DNA of 64,000 bases from Neomegalonema sp. (GCF_028688855.1 NZ_JAQTXI010000008.1:1-64000), one strand, 5' to 3'; shown: positions 43,045 to 56,589, counted from the first letter of the stretch. Numbers and translations are program-made. The notes: a model not told the origin generated them from the sequence alone.

Positions 43045-43961
43045 CTGGCGTCTCCCGTCGGCTGTCCGCCCTGGTGCCCGTGAGTCGCTTCCTCGGCGAC
43101 CTCCTCGATCTCTTCGAGAACCTCCTCGACCTCGTCGTCCTCGACGCCGAGATAGGCTGCGATGACCTTGGGGTCGTTCTGGACATGCCGGGGCGTGCCG
43201 TCGGAGATCTTGGCGCCATATTCCAGCACCACGACGTGATCCGAGATCTGCATGACCACCGACATGTCATGTTCGATGAGCAGCAGCGAGACGTCGTGCT
43301 TCTCGCGGATGGCGCGCAGCAGCGTGTTCAGTTCGAGCGACTCGCGGGGGTTCAGACCCGCCGCGGGCTCGTCGAGACAGAGGAGCTCGGGCCCGGTGCA
43401 CATGGCGCGGGCGATCTCAAGGCGCCTTTGCTCGCCATAGGGCAGGTCTCCGGCCGGATCGTCGGCGCGATGGACGAGGTTGATCATCTCCAGCCAGTAG
43501 CGGGCCTTCTCGACGGCCTCCTTCGCGGCGTCCTTGTAGGGCCGCCAGCCGAGCAGCCCCAGCACCGTGAAGCCCGAGGACTTCATCAGGGCGTTGTGCT
43601 GCGCGACCAGAAGGTTCTCCAGAACCGTCAGGCCCGTGAAGAGCCGGATGTTCTGGAAGGTGCGCGAGACTCTGGCGTCGCGGTTGATCTCGAAATCGCT
43701 CATGCGTTCGAGGTTGAACTCCGCGCCGCCGGAGCGGCGCATGAGGATGCGCCCCATGGTCGGCTTGTAGAAGCCCGTGACGCAGTTGAAGACCGTGGTC
43801 TTGCCGGCGCCGTTGGGGCCGATCAGGGCGGTGATCTCGCCGCGTCTGGCCGAGAAGCTCAGATCGTTGATGGCGATCAGCCCGCCGAAGCGCATGGTCA
43901 TGTGCTCGACGCGCAGGACCTCGTCGCCGGAGAGGCGACCTTCTTCGGTTGCCTGGGTCAT
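43041..43961 (-). CDS. livG: Branched-chain amino acid ABC transporter ATP-binding protein LivG
   Basis: A 306-residue ABC ATPase. Walker A is GPNGAGKTT, the LivG-specific FNCVTGFYKP follows, and the signature is the variant LPYGEQRRLEIARAM with Walker B LLCLDEPAAGLNP. LLIEHDMSVVMQISDHVVVLEYG is shown here by its core IEHDMSVVM. The C-terminal tail (about 265-306) is rich in Glu, EVEEVLEEIEEVAEEA, and longer than usual for LivG. It overlaps livM and livF. Confidence 0.93.
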   Translation of the reverse strand: MTQATEEGRLSGDEVLRVEHMTMRFGGLIAINDLSFSARRGEITALIGPNGAGKTTVFNCVTGFYKPTMGRILMRRSGGAEFNLERMSDFEINRDARVSRTFQNIRLFTGLTVLENLLVAQHNALMKSSGFTVLGLLGWRPYKDAAKEAVEKARYWLEMINLVHRADDPAGDLPYGEQRRLEIARAMCTGPELLCLDEPAAGLNPRESLELNTLLRAIREKHDVSLLLIEHDMSVVMQISDHVVVLEYGAKISDGTPRHVQNDPKVIAAYLGVEDDEVEEVLEEIEEVAEEATHGHQGGQPTGDAR

Positions 43962-45370
43962 CAGCCGTGTCCCTCCTTGGTGAAGGCGCTGGAGACCGCC
44001 TTGCGTTCATGCAGGAAGGCCGTGGGGTTGCGCACGCTCACGAGCCCGCGCGGCTTGAGGACCATCACGATCACCATGGCGAGGCCGAAGATCAGCATGC
44101 GGTAGAGCTCGGGCGTGAACTCCGGCCCGAAGAGGGTCTTGAGGAAATGCAGCTCGCGCAGCGCCTCGGTGCCGCCGATCATCACGACGGCCGCCACCGC
44201 GATGCCGAAGAGCGAGCCCATCCCCCCCAGGACCACCACCGCGAGGATGATCGCCGATTCATGGAAGGTGAAGCTCTCCGGCGAGATGAAGCCCTGACGC
44301 GCCGCGAAGAAGGCCCCCGCGAAGCCGCCGAACATCGCGCCGATGGAGAAGGCGGTGAGCTTGGTGGTCACGGTGTTGATGCCGAGCGAGCGACAGGCGA
44401 TCTCGTCCTCGCGCAGGGCCTCCCAGGCGCGGCCGATGGGCATGTTGCGCAGCCGGATGGTGACCATGGCCGTGATCGCGCACATGGCGAGGATCACGTA
44501 GAAGAGGAAGATCTTGTAGGCCGAATTCAGCGTGGGCCGCCTCAGTTCGGGGTCGAAGAGCTTGCCGAAGCTGTTCGCGGCGTTGAAGTCGAAGGACCAG
44601 ATCCCGAAGATCGAGGCCTTGGGCACGCCCGTGACGCCGAAGGTGCCGCGGGTCACGTCGGTCCAGTTGATCAGCACGAGGCGGATGATCTCGCCGAAGG
44701 CGAGGGTCACCACCGCGAGATAGTCGCCGCGCAGCCTCAGCACCGGAAAGCCGAGGATGATCCCCCAGAAGGCCGCGAGAATCCCCGCCAGAGGCAGCAG
44801 CGTCCAGAAGGAGAGGCCGAAATAGAGCGACAGCAGCGCATAGCTGTAGGCGCCCACCGCGTAGAAGGCGACATAGCCGAGGTCCAGAAGCCCCGCCAGC
44901 CCGACCACGATGTTCAGGCCCCAGGCGAGCATCACGTAGATCAGGATCTGGACGCCGTAGTTGTCCACCCATTTCAGCGATTTCTGCGGACCCACCAGCC
45001 AGAGCATCGCCATGGGGAAGATCATCAGCGCCAGGAGCGCGATCCAGCCGACGTTGCGCCGCAGGAAGTTCTGCGGGGGAGCTTCGGCTCCGACGGCCCT
45101 TGCGGCCTTCGCGGCCTTGCGCGCGGCGAACCAGGGGCCGAGGAGATAGACGATCAGGAAGCGCCCGACGACGGCCAGGGCGACCAGAATCGCCAGCAGC
45201 CCCCAGCGCTGGTTCAGCACGAGCTGATTGCGGATGTCCTGCGTCGTCTGGAGCCCGACGTAGAGCACGAACATCCCGAGAGAGATCAGGCCCGCGAGGA
45301 GAGCCTCGCGGAGCGCCCGCTTCAGGCGGTCGTCCGAGGGCCGGCGGGGCGGTTGGGAGATGACGGTCAT
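43961..45370 (-). CDS. livM: Branched-chain amino acid ABC transporter permease LivM
   Basis: A 469-residue permease, longer than many LivM proteins because of an N-terminal cytoplasmic and two-helix extension (1-130). The core has GLAGLLDLGYVAFYAVGAY, FPVLRLRGDYLAVVTLAFGEI and the EAA-like region GRAWEALREDEIACRSLGI. It forms the channel with LivH. Its single-base overlap with livG and 4-nt gap to livH show one operon. Confidence 0.92.
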   Translation of the reverse strand: MTVISQPPRRPSDDRLKRALREALLAGLISLGMFVLYVGLQTTQDIRNQLVLNQRWGLLAILVALAVVGRFLIVYLLGPWFAARKAAKAARAVGAEAPPQNFLRRNVGWIALLALMIFPMAMLWLVGPQKSLKWVDNYGVQILIYVMLAWGLNIVVGLAGLLDLGYVAFYAVGAYSYALLSLYFGLSFWTLLPLAGILAAFWGIILGFPVLRLRGDYLAVVTLAFGEIIRLVLINWTDVTRGTFGVTGVPKASIFGIWSFDFNAANSFGKLFDPELRRPTLNSAYKIFLFYVILAMCAITAMVTIRLRNMPIGRAWEALREDEIACRSLGINTVTTKLTAFSIGAMFGGFAGAFFAARQGFISPESFTFHESAIILAVVVLGGMGSLFGIAVAAVVMIGGTEALRELHFLKTLFGPEFTPELYRMLIFGLAMVIVMVLKPRGLVSVRNPTAFLHERKAVSSAFTKEGHG

Positions 45371-45374
45371 GGCG

Positions 45375-46277
<903 letters not shown>

Positions 46278-46562
46278 AGTCCCCCTCTCGCCTTTCGTTC
46301 GCGGCGACGGCCTCTCCGGGTGGGAGGGCCGCGACGGCGCCGCGTGGTTTTTATCGGGTCGAGCCGGACGGCCTTTCCTGACGCGCCGGAAATCTGGTCT
46401 GATCGTTTTCGTCTTGTCGAAATTCTGTTATCCCAAATCTGGAATAGCAACAGGCATTCTGCGCAGGAATGGATTTTCCCGCCCGCCGCAAGCTCCGGAG
46501 GGCGGCGCGCGGGCCTCTCGCGGAGGCCCCAAGGCGTTTTGAGGCCTCCGCTCCGCCGGAGA
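46278..46562. other. Intergenic region upstream of livH; no gene seen
   Basis: The 285-bp gap between livH (minus) and the sdaA stop holds an AT-richer island at 46390-46480. CATTC (46455-46459) and GAATG (46467-46471) form a short inverted repeat around TGCGCA, which could bind an Lrp-type or similar regulator. No convincing promoter boxes or ORF were found. Confidence 0.4.
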
Positions 46563-47948
46563 TCAGCAGCCGGGCAGATTCACCGCCAGGCCGCCGAGGC
46601 TGGTCTCCTTGAATTTCACGCTCGTCTCCTCGCCGGTCTCGCGCATCGCCCGGATGCAGTAGTCGAGGGGCATGAAATGCGAGCCGTCGCCGCGCAGCGC
46701 CAGAGCCGCCGCCGTCACGGCCTTCACCGCGCCCACGCCGTTGCGCTCGATGCAGGGCGCCTGGACCAGTCCGCCGACCGGATCGCAGGTCATGCCGAGG
46801 TGATGCTCCAGCGCGATCTCGGCGGCGTTCTCGACCTGCTCGGGCGCCCCGCCGAGCGCCTCGCAGAGCCCCGCCGCCGCCATGGCCGCCGCCGAACCCA
46901 CCTCGCCCTGACAGCCCGCCTCGGCGCCCGAGATCGAGGCGTTGTGCTTGATCAGCCCGCCGATGGCGGCGGCGGTCAGCAGGAAGTCGCCGACCTTCGC
47001 CGGATCCGCTCCCACGCAATGGTCGAGGTAATAGCGGATCACGGCGGGCACGACTCCCGCCGCGCCGTTGGTCGGGGCGGTGACCACCTGGCCGCCCGCC
47101 GCGTTCTCCTCGTTGACCGCCATGGCGTAGACCGCCAGCCACTCCGCCGCCAGATGGGGCTGGCCGCGGTTGGAATGCTTCTCGCGCTCCAGCTGGACGC
47201 GGATCTTCGCCGCGCGGCGCTTGATGCCCAGGCCTCCGGGGAGGACGCCCTCCTGCGCGAGGCCGCGCTCCATGCAGGCCTCCATGACGGACCAGATGCG
47301 CCGGAGTCCGGCGGCGATCTCCTCGGGCGAGCGTTCGGCGGTTTCGTTGGCCCGCTTCATCCCCGCGATGGAGAGGCCGCTCGTCTTCGCCATGCGCAGC
47401 ATCTCGGCGGCGCTGGCGAAGGGGTAGGGGCGCGCGGCGGCCATCTCGCTCAAGGGCGGCGCAGGGGCGGCCTTCTCGGCGGCGGTCACCACGAAGCCGC
47501 CCCCGATGGAGTAATAGGTCTCCGCCAGCAGGCGCCGGCCGCGCCGGTCCAGAGCCTCCAGCACGAGGCCGTTGGCGTGGCCGGGCAGGGGAGGGCCGTA
47601 GTCGAAGACCACGTCCGCCTCCGGGTCGAAGGCCAGAGGCGGAAGCCCAGCAGGACGGAGCAGCTTCTCCCGAGCCAGCCGCGCCATCTGGCGTTCGGCC
47701 GCCGCCGGGTCGAGCCCTTCGGGCGTCCAGCCGAGCAGCCCGAGCGCCACGGCGCGATCCGTGGCGTGGCCCTTGCCGGTGAAGGCGAGCGAGCCGTGCA
47801 GCCGCGCGCGGAGTCTGGCGGCGCTTCGCCCCTCCGGCGAGCGGCGGAGCAGATCAAGGAAACGGACGGCGGCGGTCATCGGGCCCATGGTGTGCGACGA
47901 GGAAGGGCCGACGCCGATCTTGAAGACCTCGAACACGCTGAGGAACAT
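46563..47948 (-). CDS. sdaA: L-serine ammonia-lyase (iron-sulfur dependent)
   Basis: A 461-residue single-chain serine dehydratase that converts L-serine to pyruvate and ammonia using a [4Fe-4S] cluster. It shows [16 protein letters not shown] at the N-terminus, then [13 protein letters not shown] and [15 protein letters not shown], whose cysteines bind the cluster. Length matches E. coli SdaA. ATG at 47948 has GGGAGA upstream and opens with SVFEVFKIG; the longer frame is rejected. It ends PGC, so its C-terminal Cys may sit near the cluster as in related enzymes. Confidence 0.95.
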   Translation of the reverse strand: MFLSVFEVFKIGVGPSSSHTMGPMTAAVRFLDLLRRSPEGRSAARLRARLHGSLAFTGKGHATDRAVALGLLGWTPEGLDPAAAERQMARLAREKLLRPAGLPPLAFDPEADVVFDYGPPLPGHANGLVLEALDRRGRRLLAETYYSIGGGFVVTAAEKAAPAPPLSEMAAARPYPFASAAEMLRMAKTSGLSIAGMKRANETAERSPEEIAAGLRRIWSVMEACMERGLAQEGVLPGGLGIKRRAAKIRVQLEREKHSNRGQPHLAAEWLAVYAMAVNEENAAGGQVVTAPTNGAAGVVPAVIRYYLDHCVGADPAKVGDFLLTAAAIGGLIKHNASISGAEAGCQGEVGSAAAMAAAGLCEALGGAPEQVENAAEIALEHHLGMTCDPVGGLVQAPCIERNGVGAVKAVTAAALALRGDGSHFMPLDYCIRAMRETGEETSVKFKETSLGGLAVNLPGC

Positions 47949-48641
47949 GATCTTTCTCCCTGACGCCGCCTGGAGGCGGCTGGACGGGCGCTTCGGGGCG
48001 CCTCTGGATCCCATCTCACGCCAGATGAGGAATTTTGTCCAGCGCGCGGCCGGATCGGGGATTTTCCGATTCGCCTCGCCAGAGCCGCCGCGAGCGGTCG
48101 CGAGTCGGGGCGGCGGGCGGCGAAGGCGGCCCGCGCGGCGATTCCTTCCGGGCTCCGGGGCTCGGGGAATCGGCGCCCGGGCGAAATTATGGACTTGACC
48201 CCATGTTTTCCGGCGACGCCTTCCGCCGGGCCGGACGCGGCGCCGCGCGACGGGTCGGACGGCTTACGGCTTGATCCTTCTGACCGATCCCGACGGGCTC
48301 GGGATTCGCGGCGCCGGATGTTTCGCGGCGCGGCCTCGGGAGGGGCTATCCAAAGGCGCGCTTTCCCGGAGTTCCCACTTTGTATCTATGGACAAATTGC
48401 GACAGCCAGCTACCATATCTAGCGTTCGAGGGGGCGATGAACCGCAAGGGATAGGGGATGAGCGCGAAAAGACGCGTGAAGATTCCCTGAAGCCCGCCGC
48501 CGGAATCCTCTCCGTCCGCCGCAAGGCGCGGCTGGCGGAATAGACCTTTCGAACGCGAATGTCCATGGGCTGGCGAGCCCGGCGCGCGGGGAGATCCCCC
48601 GCAGACCAAGCCCGCCCCAAGATCACAAGCGAGACCGAGCA
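47949..48641. other. Long non-coding gap between sdaA and nrdH
   Basis: No credible gene in 693 bp. The left part is the sdaA upstream region. From 48379 an AT-rich segment begins, followed by about 220 nt that would be the nrdH leader. The leader contains AGGGAT..ATTCCCT and GCGCG..CGCGT arms around 48448-48490 that could fold into an extended hairpin. No known riboswitch consensus was recognised. Confidence 0.45.
48379..48416 (+). promoter_or_regulatory. Candidate nrd promoter with inverted repeat
   Basis: TGGACA (48389-48394) and TACCAT (48411-48416) are spaced by 16 bp. TTTGT (48379) and ACAAA (48392) form an inverted repeat over the -35 box. CATATCTAG at 48413-48421 loosely recalls an NrdR box, but the symmetry is poor. 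Confidence 0.4.
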
Positions 48642-48869
48642 ATGACCTCCACCGTCACCGTCTATTCCAAACCCGCCTGCGTCCAGTGCGACGCCACCAC
48701 CCGGGCTCTCGATCGTCGCGGGGTGGCCTATCGGCTGGTGGATCTGACGGAAGACGCCGAGGCCATGGCCCGCGTGACCGAACTCGGCTATCGCCAGGCT
48801 CCGGTCGTGGTGGCGGGCGAGGAGCATTGGGCCGGATTCCGTCCCGACAAGATCGGCCTTCTGGCCTGA
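48642..48869 (+). CDS. nrdH: Glutaredoxin-like protein NrdH
   Basis: A 75-residue redoxin that donates electrons to the class Ib ribonucleotide reductase NrdEF. The redox motif is C13-V-Q-C16 and the C-terminal WAGFRPDKI stretch is the NrdH signature (usually WSGFRP). It is first in nrdHIEF. The ATG has only a weak ribosome site (AGCGAGACCGAGCA). Confidence 0.94.
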   Translation: MTSTVTVYSKPACVQCDATTRALDRRGVAYRLVDLTEDAEAMARVTELGYRQAPVVVAGEEHWAGFRPDKIGLLA

Positions 48870-48877
48870 ATCCGGCT

Positions 48878-49263
48878 ATGGAGGGGCTGGTCTATTTCTC
48901 CTCCGCCACCGGCAACACCCGCCGCTTCGTCGAACGACTCGGGGAGCGGCGCGCAAGGCCCGCCCTGAGGATCCTCGGCGGGCCTCTCTCTGCGACGGCG
49001 CCTTTCGTCCTCATCTGCCCGAGCTACGGCGACGGCGAGGGACGGGGCTCCGTGCCGAAGCCGGTGATCCGGTTCCTCAACGATCCTGCGAACCGCGCCT
49101 TGCTGCGCGGCGTGATCGGGGCGGGGAACCGCAATTTCGGACATCTCTTCGCCCATGCGGGCGGAGTCGTCGCGGAAAAATGCGGCGTTCCGTTGCTTTA
49201 CCGGTTCGAGCTTGCTGGAACCGGAACGGATATCGACCGCGTCGACAAGGGGCTCGAAGAATT

Positions 49264-49291
<28 letters not shown>
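48878..49291 (+). CDS. nrdI: Flavodoxin-like protein NrdI
   Basis: A 137-residue FMN protein that supplies oxidant for assembling the dimanganese-tyrosyl radical cofactor of Nrd[20 protein letters not shown] is the FMN phosphate loop, and [21 protein letters not shown] and GAGNRNFG are conserved NrdI stretches. ATG at 48878 gives the family length. No strong ribosome site is seen, so coupling to nrdH (8 nt upstream) is likely. It overlaps nrdE by 28 nt. Confidence 0.94.
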
Positions 49292-52415
<3,124 letters not shown>

Positions 52416-52440
52416 GGCTCCCGAAGCCCCTGAAATGAAA

Positions 52441-52469
52441 AGGGCGGGCGAGATGATCTCGCCCGCCCT
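52441..52469. terminator. Bidirectional terminator between nrdF and VOC gene
   Basis: AGGGCGGGCGAGA (52441-52453), loop TGA, TCTCGCCCGCCCT (52457-52469): a perfect 13-bp stem between convergent genes. On the minus strand it is followed by TTTCATTT, the better terminator; on the plus strand only GTTC follows. Confidence 0.85.
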
Positions 52470-52474
52470 GTTCG

Positions 52475-53473
52475 TCAGACCTTCAGGAAACGCACCCGGG
52501 TTCCCCAGGGGTCGAGGGTCTCGAAGCCCTCGCCGGAGGCCAGCTTCTCCACCTGCGCCCCCGCCGCCAGAGCCGCCGCCTCGCGGGCGGCGAGGATCGC
52601 GGCGTCCTGAGTCTCGAAGCTCGTCCAGGACAGCCCGAGCGCCGCAGGATCGCGCGGGCCCGCGCCCTGACTGCGCCAGCTGTTCAGCCCCAGATGGTGA
52701 TGATAGCGCCCCGAGGAGAGGAAGGCCGCTCCCCGGAAGACCATCATCTGCGTGGGATCGAGTCCGGCGGTCTTCTGATAGAACTCGGCGGCCCTGGCGA
52801 CCTCGCCCACCTTCAGATGCATGTGGCCGATGCGCAGATCCCGAGGCGCCTGCGTGTAGATCGGCACGGCATCGTTCAGCAGCCCGATCAGGCCTTCGAA
52901 ATCGACCGGATCGGTGCCCATGCGCACCTGACCATTGGTCCAGACCCAGCCCGCCGGATCGCGGTCGGCGTAGACCTCGATTCCATTGCCCTCCGGATCG
53001 TCGAGATAGACCGCCTCGCTGACGTTGTGGTCGCCGAAGCCGGTCAGCTGGATCTCCTCCGTCACGACATGGGCCAGCCAGCGCGCCAGATCGAGGCGGC
53101 TCGGCAGCAGGAAGGCCGTATGGAAGAGCCCCGCCGCATCCGGCGCGGCGAAGGCGGCCTGAGGCGCGGCCTCCAGCACGAGGATCGGCGCCCCGCCCGG
53201 AGCCCCCAGAACGGCGCGTTCCGGCGTGCGCTCCTGCTCGGCGAGCCCGAGCATATGCTGATAAAAGGCCGACATCTTCTGAAGATCGCGCACCTTGAGC
53301 GCGGCCTGTCCGATGCGGATCGGCGTCCGGTGGGCGAAGAGGATCGGCGAAGCGGCCTGAGCGCGCATCGCCTCGGCGTTCGGGAAGCCCTCGGCGCGCG
53401 CGGCGCGGTCGGCGGCGACGGCGAGGCTGCTCGCTCCGACGAGCTCAAGCAGGCGGCGACGGGTCATGGTCAT
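52475..53473 (-). CDS. Exported VOC-family (glyoxalase/extradiol dioxygenase fold) protein
   Basis: A 332-residue protein with a twin-arginine-type leader: TRRRLLELVGASSLAVAA, cleavage near ARAEG. Two VOC repeats follow (about 60-185 and 205-330). PIRIGQAALKVRDLQKMSAFYQ and IGHMHLKVGEVARAAEFYQ open the two halves, HTAFLLPSR, NGIEVYADR and RYHHHLGLNSW supply His/Glu metal ligands like CatE catechol 2,3-dioxygenases. ATG 53473 has GGGGAG upstream; a start at 53509 adds a leader without a ribosome site. The substrate is unknown. A periplasmic location for this fold is unusual. Confidence 0.78.
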   Translation of the reverse strand: MTMTRRRLLELVGASSLAVAADRAARAEGFPNAEAMRAQAASPILFAHRTPIRIGQAALKVRDLQKMSAFYQHMLGLAEQERTPERAVLGAPGGAPILVLEAAPQAAFAAPDAAGLFHTAFLLPSRLDLARWLAHVVTEEIQLTGFGDHNVSEAVYLDDPEGNGIEVYADRDPAGWVWTNGQVRMGTDPVDFEGLIGLLNDAVPIYTQAPRDLRIGHMHLKVGEVARAAEFYQKTAGLDPTQMMVFRGAAFLSSGRYHHHLGLNSWRSQGAGPRDPAALGLSWTSFETQDAAILAAREAAALAAGAQVEKLASGEGFETLDPWGTRVRFLKV

Positions 53474-53545
53474 GGATCTCCCCGATACGGTCATGGACGT
53501 GAACATCACGCGAGAGATCTGGCCTCCGCCGCGCCCTGAAACAAG

Positions 53546-53581
53546 CCGCCCCTCCGGAGACTCGTCGTCTCCGGAGGGCGG
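53546..53581 (-). terminator. Hairpin downstream of msrB
   Basis: CCTCCGGAGAC (53551-53561) / GTCTCCGGAGG (53567-53577) with a 5-nt loop, extended by CCGCC/GGCGG with a bulge. On the minus strand CTTGTTT follows, a modest T-run. It ends the msrB transcript 68 bp after its stop. Confidence 0.65.
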
Positions 53582-53648
53582 ACAATCCTCAGGTTTCGTC
53601 TTGAGAGCATCGTCCGACCAGGTTGGATCGTTCAGACGCTCCGGGTTT

Positions 53649-54089
53649 TCATTTCTTCGCGCTTTCGCGACTCGAAACCTCGTCGGTTTCGCTGGAAAGC
53701 GCTTTCGGCTCGTGCTTCAGCGCCGCCGCGTTGATGCAGTAGCGCAGACCCTCCGGGCCCGGGCCGTCCGGGAAGACATGCCCCAGATGCGCGTCGCATT
53801 GCGAACAGAGCACCTCCACGCGGGTCATGCCGTGGCTGTGGTCGACGCGCTCCTCGACGGCGGCTTCTCCGGCGGGCGCGGTGAAGCTCGGCCAGCCGCA
53901 GCCCGATTCGTATTTGGCCTCCGATTCGAAGAGCTCCGCCCCGCAGCAGACGCACTGGAACACCGCCTCGCCCTTCGGAAAGGGCGCCTGGGAGAAGGGG
54001 CGCTCCGTCCCGGCCCGCCGCGTGACGCGATAGGCTTCGGGCGTGAGCTGGGCGCGCCATTCTTCATCGGTTTTTTTGATCTTCACCAT
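53649..54089 (-). CDS. msrB: Peptide-methionine (R)-S-oxide reductase MsrB
   Basis: A 146-residue repair enzyme that reduces the R form of methionine sulfoxide in proteins. Zinc cysteines are in [10 protein letters not shown] and [12 protein letters not shown], and the catalytic Cys is in [18 protein letters not shown] is a family signature. GAGGAG precedes the ATG. The last 20 residues, from [14 protein letters not shown] on, come from a dispersed palindromic repeat and extend beyond the normal MsrB end (usually shortly after NAAAL). The catalytic core is complete. Confidence 0.94.
   Translation of the reverse strand: MVKIKKTDEEWRAQLTPEAYRVTRRAGTERPFSQAPFPKGEAVFQCVCCGAELFESEAKYESGCGWPSFTAPAGEAAVEERVDHSHGMTRVEVLCSQCDAHLGHVFPDGPGPEGLRYCINAAALKHEPKALSSETDEVSSRESAKK
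53652..53706. repeat. Dispersed palindromic repeat, copy D, in the msrB 3' end
   Basis: TTCGCGCTTTCGCGACTCGA, then arms AAACC / GGTTTCGC and TGGAAAGCGC. In the msrB frame (minus strand) it encodes [15 protein letters not shown], aligned residue by residue with the copy in cysC. Confidence 0.7.
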
Positions 54090-54225
54090 AGACTCCTCGC
54101 TGATTTGATCCCGCCTTGAGCTATATAATGAAAGCCGGGCGGCGTTTCAGCGAGACGTCGCGGTTTTGTGCGAGCGTAGGGCGCGCGGAGCGCAGGGTCT
54201 CCGGCGAGCGTATGAGGGTCCGGTC

Positions 54226-54996
54226 ATGATGGGCTTGGGCGGATGGAGCGAATTCAGACGCGGACGATATCAGGTGCGGCTCAGCCGGGCGCCTGAGGAC
54301 GTCCTGCGGGCGCAGGCCTTGCGCCATGCGGTGTTCCGGGCGGCGCGCGGGCGCTCCGGGGATCCCGCCGGGCTCGACGCCGATCCTTATGACGCGCTCT
54401 GCGACCACATGCTGGTCGAGGAGACGGCGACGGGCGATCTGGTCTGCTGCGTGCGGCTCATGTCCTTCGAATCGGGCGACGAGGTGGACCGCGCCTATTC
54501 CGCCCAGTGGTACGACCTCTCCGCGCTGAGGGGCTTTCAGGAGCCCATGGTCGAGATGGGGCGCTTCTGCGTGCGCCCCGACCATCGGGGCAGCGGCGAG
54601 GCCCTGCGCATCGCCTGGGCCGCCATGACGCGCTATGTCGACGAGCGCGGCATCCAGATGATGTTCGGCTGCTCCAGCTTCGACGGCTCCGACGCCGAGC
54701 CCTACGCCGACGTCTTCGCGCTGCTCAAGGAGAAGCATCTCGCGCCCAAGCGCTGGCTGCCGCGGATCAAGTCGCCGAGAGTCTTCCAGTTCGCCAAGAA
54801 GCTGCGCTTCCGGCGGCCCGATCTCGTCAAGGCCGCCAAGGCCATGCCCCCCTTGCTGAGGGGCTATCTCTCGATGGGGGGATGGGTCAGCGATCATGCG
54901 GTGATCGACCAGGATCTGAACACCCTGCACGTCTTCACCGGCGTCGAGGTGAAGCATGTGCCGCCGCGCATGGCGGCGCTGCTCCGCAAGGCCTGA
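54226..54996 (+). CDS. olsB: Ornithine lipid synthesis acyltransferase OlsB (GNAT family)
   Basis: A 256-residue acyltransferase that adds a 3-hydroxy fatty acid from acyl carrier protein to ornithine, making lyso-ornithine lipid. ALRHAVFR, CDHMLVEE, EMGRFCVRPDHRG and YLSMGGWVSDHAVIDQDLNTLHVFTGVE, shown here by VSDHAVID and NTLHVFTG, fit OlsB. The start at 54226 (MMGLGG) has GAGGG 8 nt upstream. A longer frame from 54166 has an Arg-rich leader and is less likely. OlsA is not next to it. Confidence 0.87.
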   Translation: MMGLGGWSEFRRGRYQVRLSRAPEDVLRAQALRHAVFRAARGRSGDPAGLDADPYDALCDHMLVEETATGDLVCCVRLMSFESGDEVDRAYSAQWYDLSALRGFQEPMVEMGRFCVRPDHRGSGEALRIAWAAMTRYVDERGIQMMFGCSSFDGSDAEPYADVFALLKEKHLAPKRWLPRIKSPRVFQFAKKLRFRRPDLVKAAKAMPPLLRGYLSMGGWVSDHAVIDQDLNTLHVFTGVEVKHVPPRMAALLRKA

Positions 54997-55044
54997 AGGG
55001 CGGCGCGGCGCGCCTGGCTGGGGCGAGGGGAAAGGGGAGGGCGC

Positions 55045-56589
55045 TCAGCCCTCCAGCAGCCGCTTGAGCACTTCCACTTCCTCGTCGAGCTCGTCGTCCA
55101 CCTCGCGCAGCTCCTCGATGCGCTTGACGGCGTGCATGACCGTGGTGTGGTCGCGGCCGCCGAACTTGCGGCCGATCTCCGGCAGGGATTTCGCCGTGAG
55201 GATCTTGCTCAGATACATCGCCACCTGACGCGGACGCGCCACCGACTGCGCCCGCCTCGGCGACAGCATGTCCGCGAGCCGCACATTGTAGGATTCCGCG
55301 ACCTTGCGCTGGATCTCCTCGATGGTCGTGCGGCGGTCGTAGGAGCGGAGCAGATCCTGAAGGATCTGGCGGGCCATCTCCAGCGTGATCGGACGCCCGA
55401 CCAGCGTGGCCTGCGCGAGAAGCCGGTTGAAGGCGCCTTCCAGCTCGCGGGTGTTGGCGGAGACCCGGCTCGCCACGAACTCCAGCACCTTGGGATCGAT
55501 CTCGACTTCCGGATGCTGCTCGGCCACGGCCTCGGCGCGCATCTGGAGCACTCCGAGCCGCAATTCGTAATCGGTGGGATGGATGTCGGCCACCAGGCCC
55601 CAGCCCAGACGCGACTTGATGCGCTCCTCTATGCCGTCGAGATCGGTCGGGGAGCGGTCGGCGGAGATCACGATCTGACGGTTCTGGTCGATCAGCGCGT
55701 TGAAGGTGTGGAAGAACTCCTCCTGGGTCGAGTCCTTGCCCGCGATGAACTGCACGTCGTCGATCAGCAGCACGTCCACCGAGCGGAACTGCTGCTTGAA
55801 ATGGATCGTCTCCTTGTAGCGCAGCGCGCTGACGAACTGATACATGAACTTCTCGGCCGAGAGATAGGCCACCCGCCGCTCCGGACGGGCCCGCTTCACC
55901 TCCCAGGCGATGGCGTGCATCAGATGGGTCTTGCCCAGACCCACCCCTCCATAGAGGAACAGCGGATTGAACGGCGCAGCGCCTTCGGCCTCCGCCACGC
56001 GGCGCGCGGCGGCGTGGGCCAGCTCGTTGGACTTGCCGACCACGAAATTGTCGAAGGTGAAGCGCCCGTCCAGCTTGGGCGAGAGGAAGCTCGGATCCTC
56101 CTCGCCCGCCGCCGCCGAGGCCGTCGCCGCCTCGAAGAGCGGGCCCACGTCGTCGGAGTTCGCCGGAACCACCCGGCGCTTGCCGCCCGCGGCCGCGGCC
56201 TTCGCGCCGAGGGCGCCGGATTTCGGAGGAGCCGCCGCAGCTCGGGCGGAGGGCGCAGGCTCCTCGGCGGGCGGTCGACGCAGGGCGGCGGCGGGCTGAG
56301 GGGAAAGCGACCACTCGACCCGGGCGGCGCCATGGCCGCGCCAGATCTCGCGCAGCAGATCGCCGTAGCGGGCTTCGGCGCCGTCGCGCAGGAACCGCGA
56401 GGGCGCGCCCAGACGAATCCAGCCTTCGCCCGACTCGGCGAGAATCAGGGGGTCGATCCAGCTCTTGAAGACGGCCTCGCCCAGATCCTCGCGCAGCGCG
56501 CGGCGGATCGAAGCCCAGACCTCATGAGCGGAGTCGCGGGCGGGCTCCCCGGAGCCTTCGTCGCCGGAATCGAATTTTCGCGCCGTCAC
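55045..56589 (-). CDS. dnaA: Chromosomal replication initiator DnaA
   Basis: A 514-residue initiator. Domain I covers about 1-85, an Ala/Pro-rich linker about 100-145, and AAA+ domain III has Walker A YGGVGLGKTH, Walker B VLLIDDVQFIAGK and sensor stretches. Domain IV ends with GGRDHTTVMHAVKRIEEL, the DnaA-box-binding signature. The GTG start at 56589 has GGGAG upstream. The C-terminus has an extra acidic tail (DDELDEEVEVL). A strong promoter lies about 235 bp upstream. No DnaA boxes are visible nearby, so oriC may be elsewhere. Confidence 0.97.
   Translation of the reverse strand: MTARKFDSGDEGSGEPARDSAHEVWASIRRALREDLGEAVFKSWIDPLILAESGEGWIRLGAPSRFLRDGAEARYGDLLREIWRGHGAARVEWSLSPQPAAALRRPPAEEPAPSARAAAAPPKSGALGAKAAAAGGKRRVVPANSDDVGPLFEAATASAAAGEEDPSFLSPKLDGRFTFDNFVVGKSNELAHAAARRVAEAEGAAPFNPLFLYGGVGLGKTHLMHAIAWEVKRARPERRVAYLSAEKFMYQFVSALRYKETIHFKQQFRSVDVLLIDDVQFIAGKDSTQEEFFHTFNALIDQNRQIVISADRSPTDLDGIEERIKSRLGWGLVADIHPTDYELRLGVLQMRAEAVAEQHPEVEIDPKVLEFVASRVSANTRELEGAFNRLLAQATLVGRPITLEMARQILQDLLRSYDRRTTIEEIQRKVAESYNVRLADMLSPRRAQSVARPRQVAMYLSKILTAKSLPEIGRKFGGRDHTTVMHAVKRIEELREVDDELDEEVEVLKRLLEG

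Noticed and set aside
47949..48641. tmRNA, SRP RNA, RNase P RNA or cobalamin riboswitch in the sdaA-nrdH gap
   Set aside because: None of their conserved cores was recognised in the gap on either strand.
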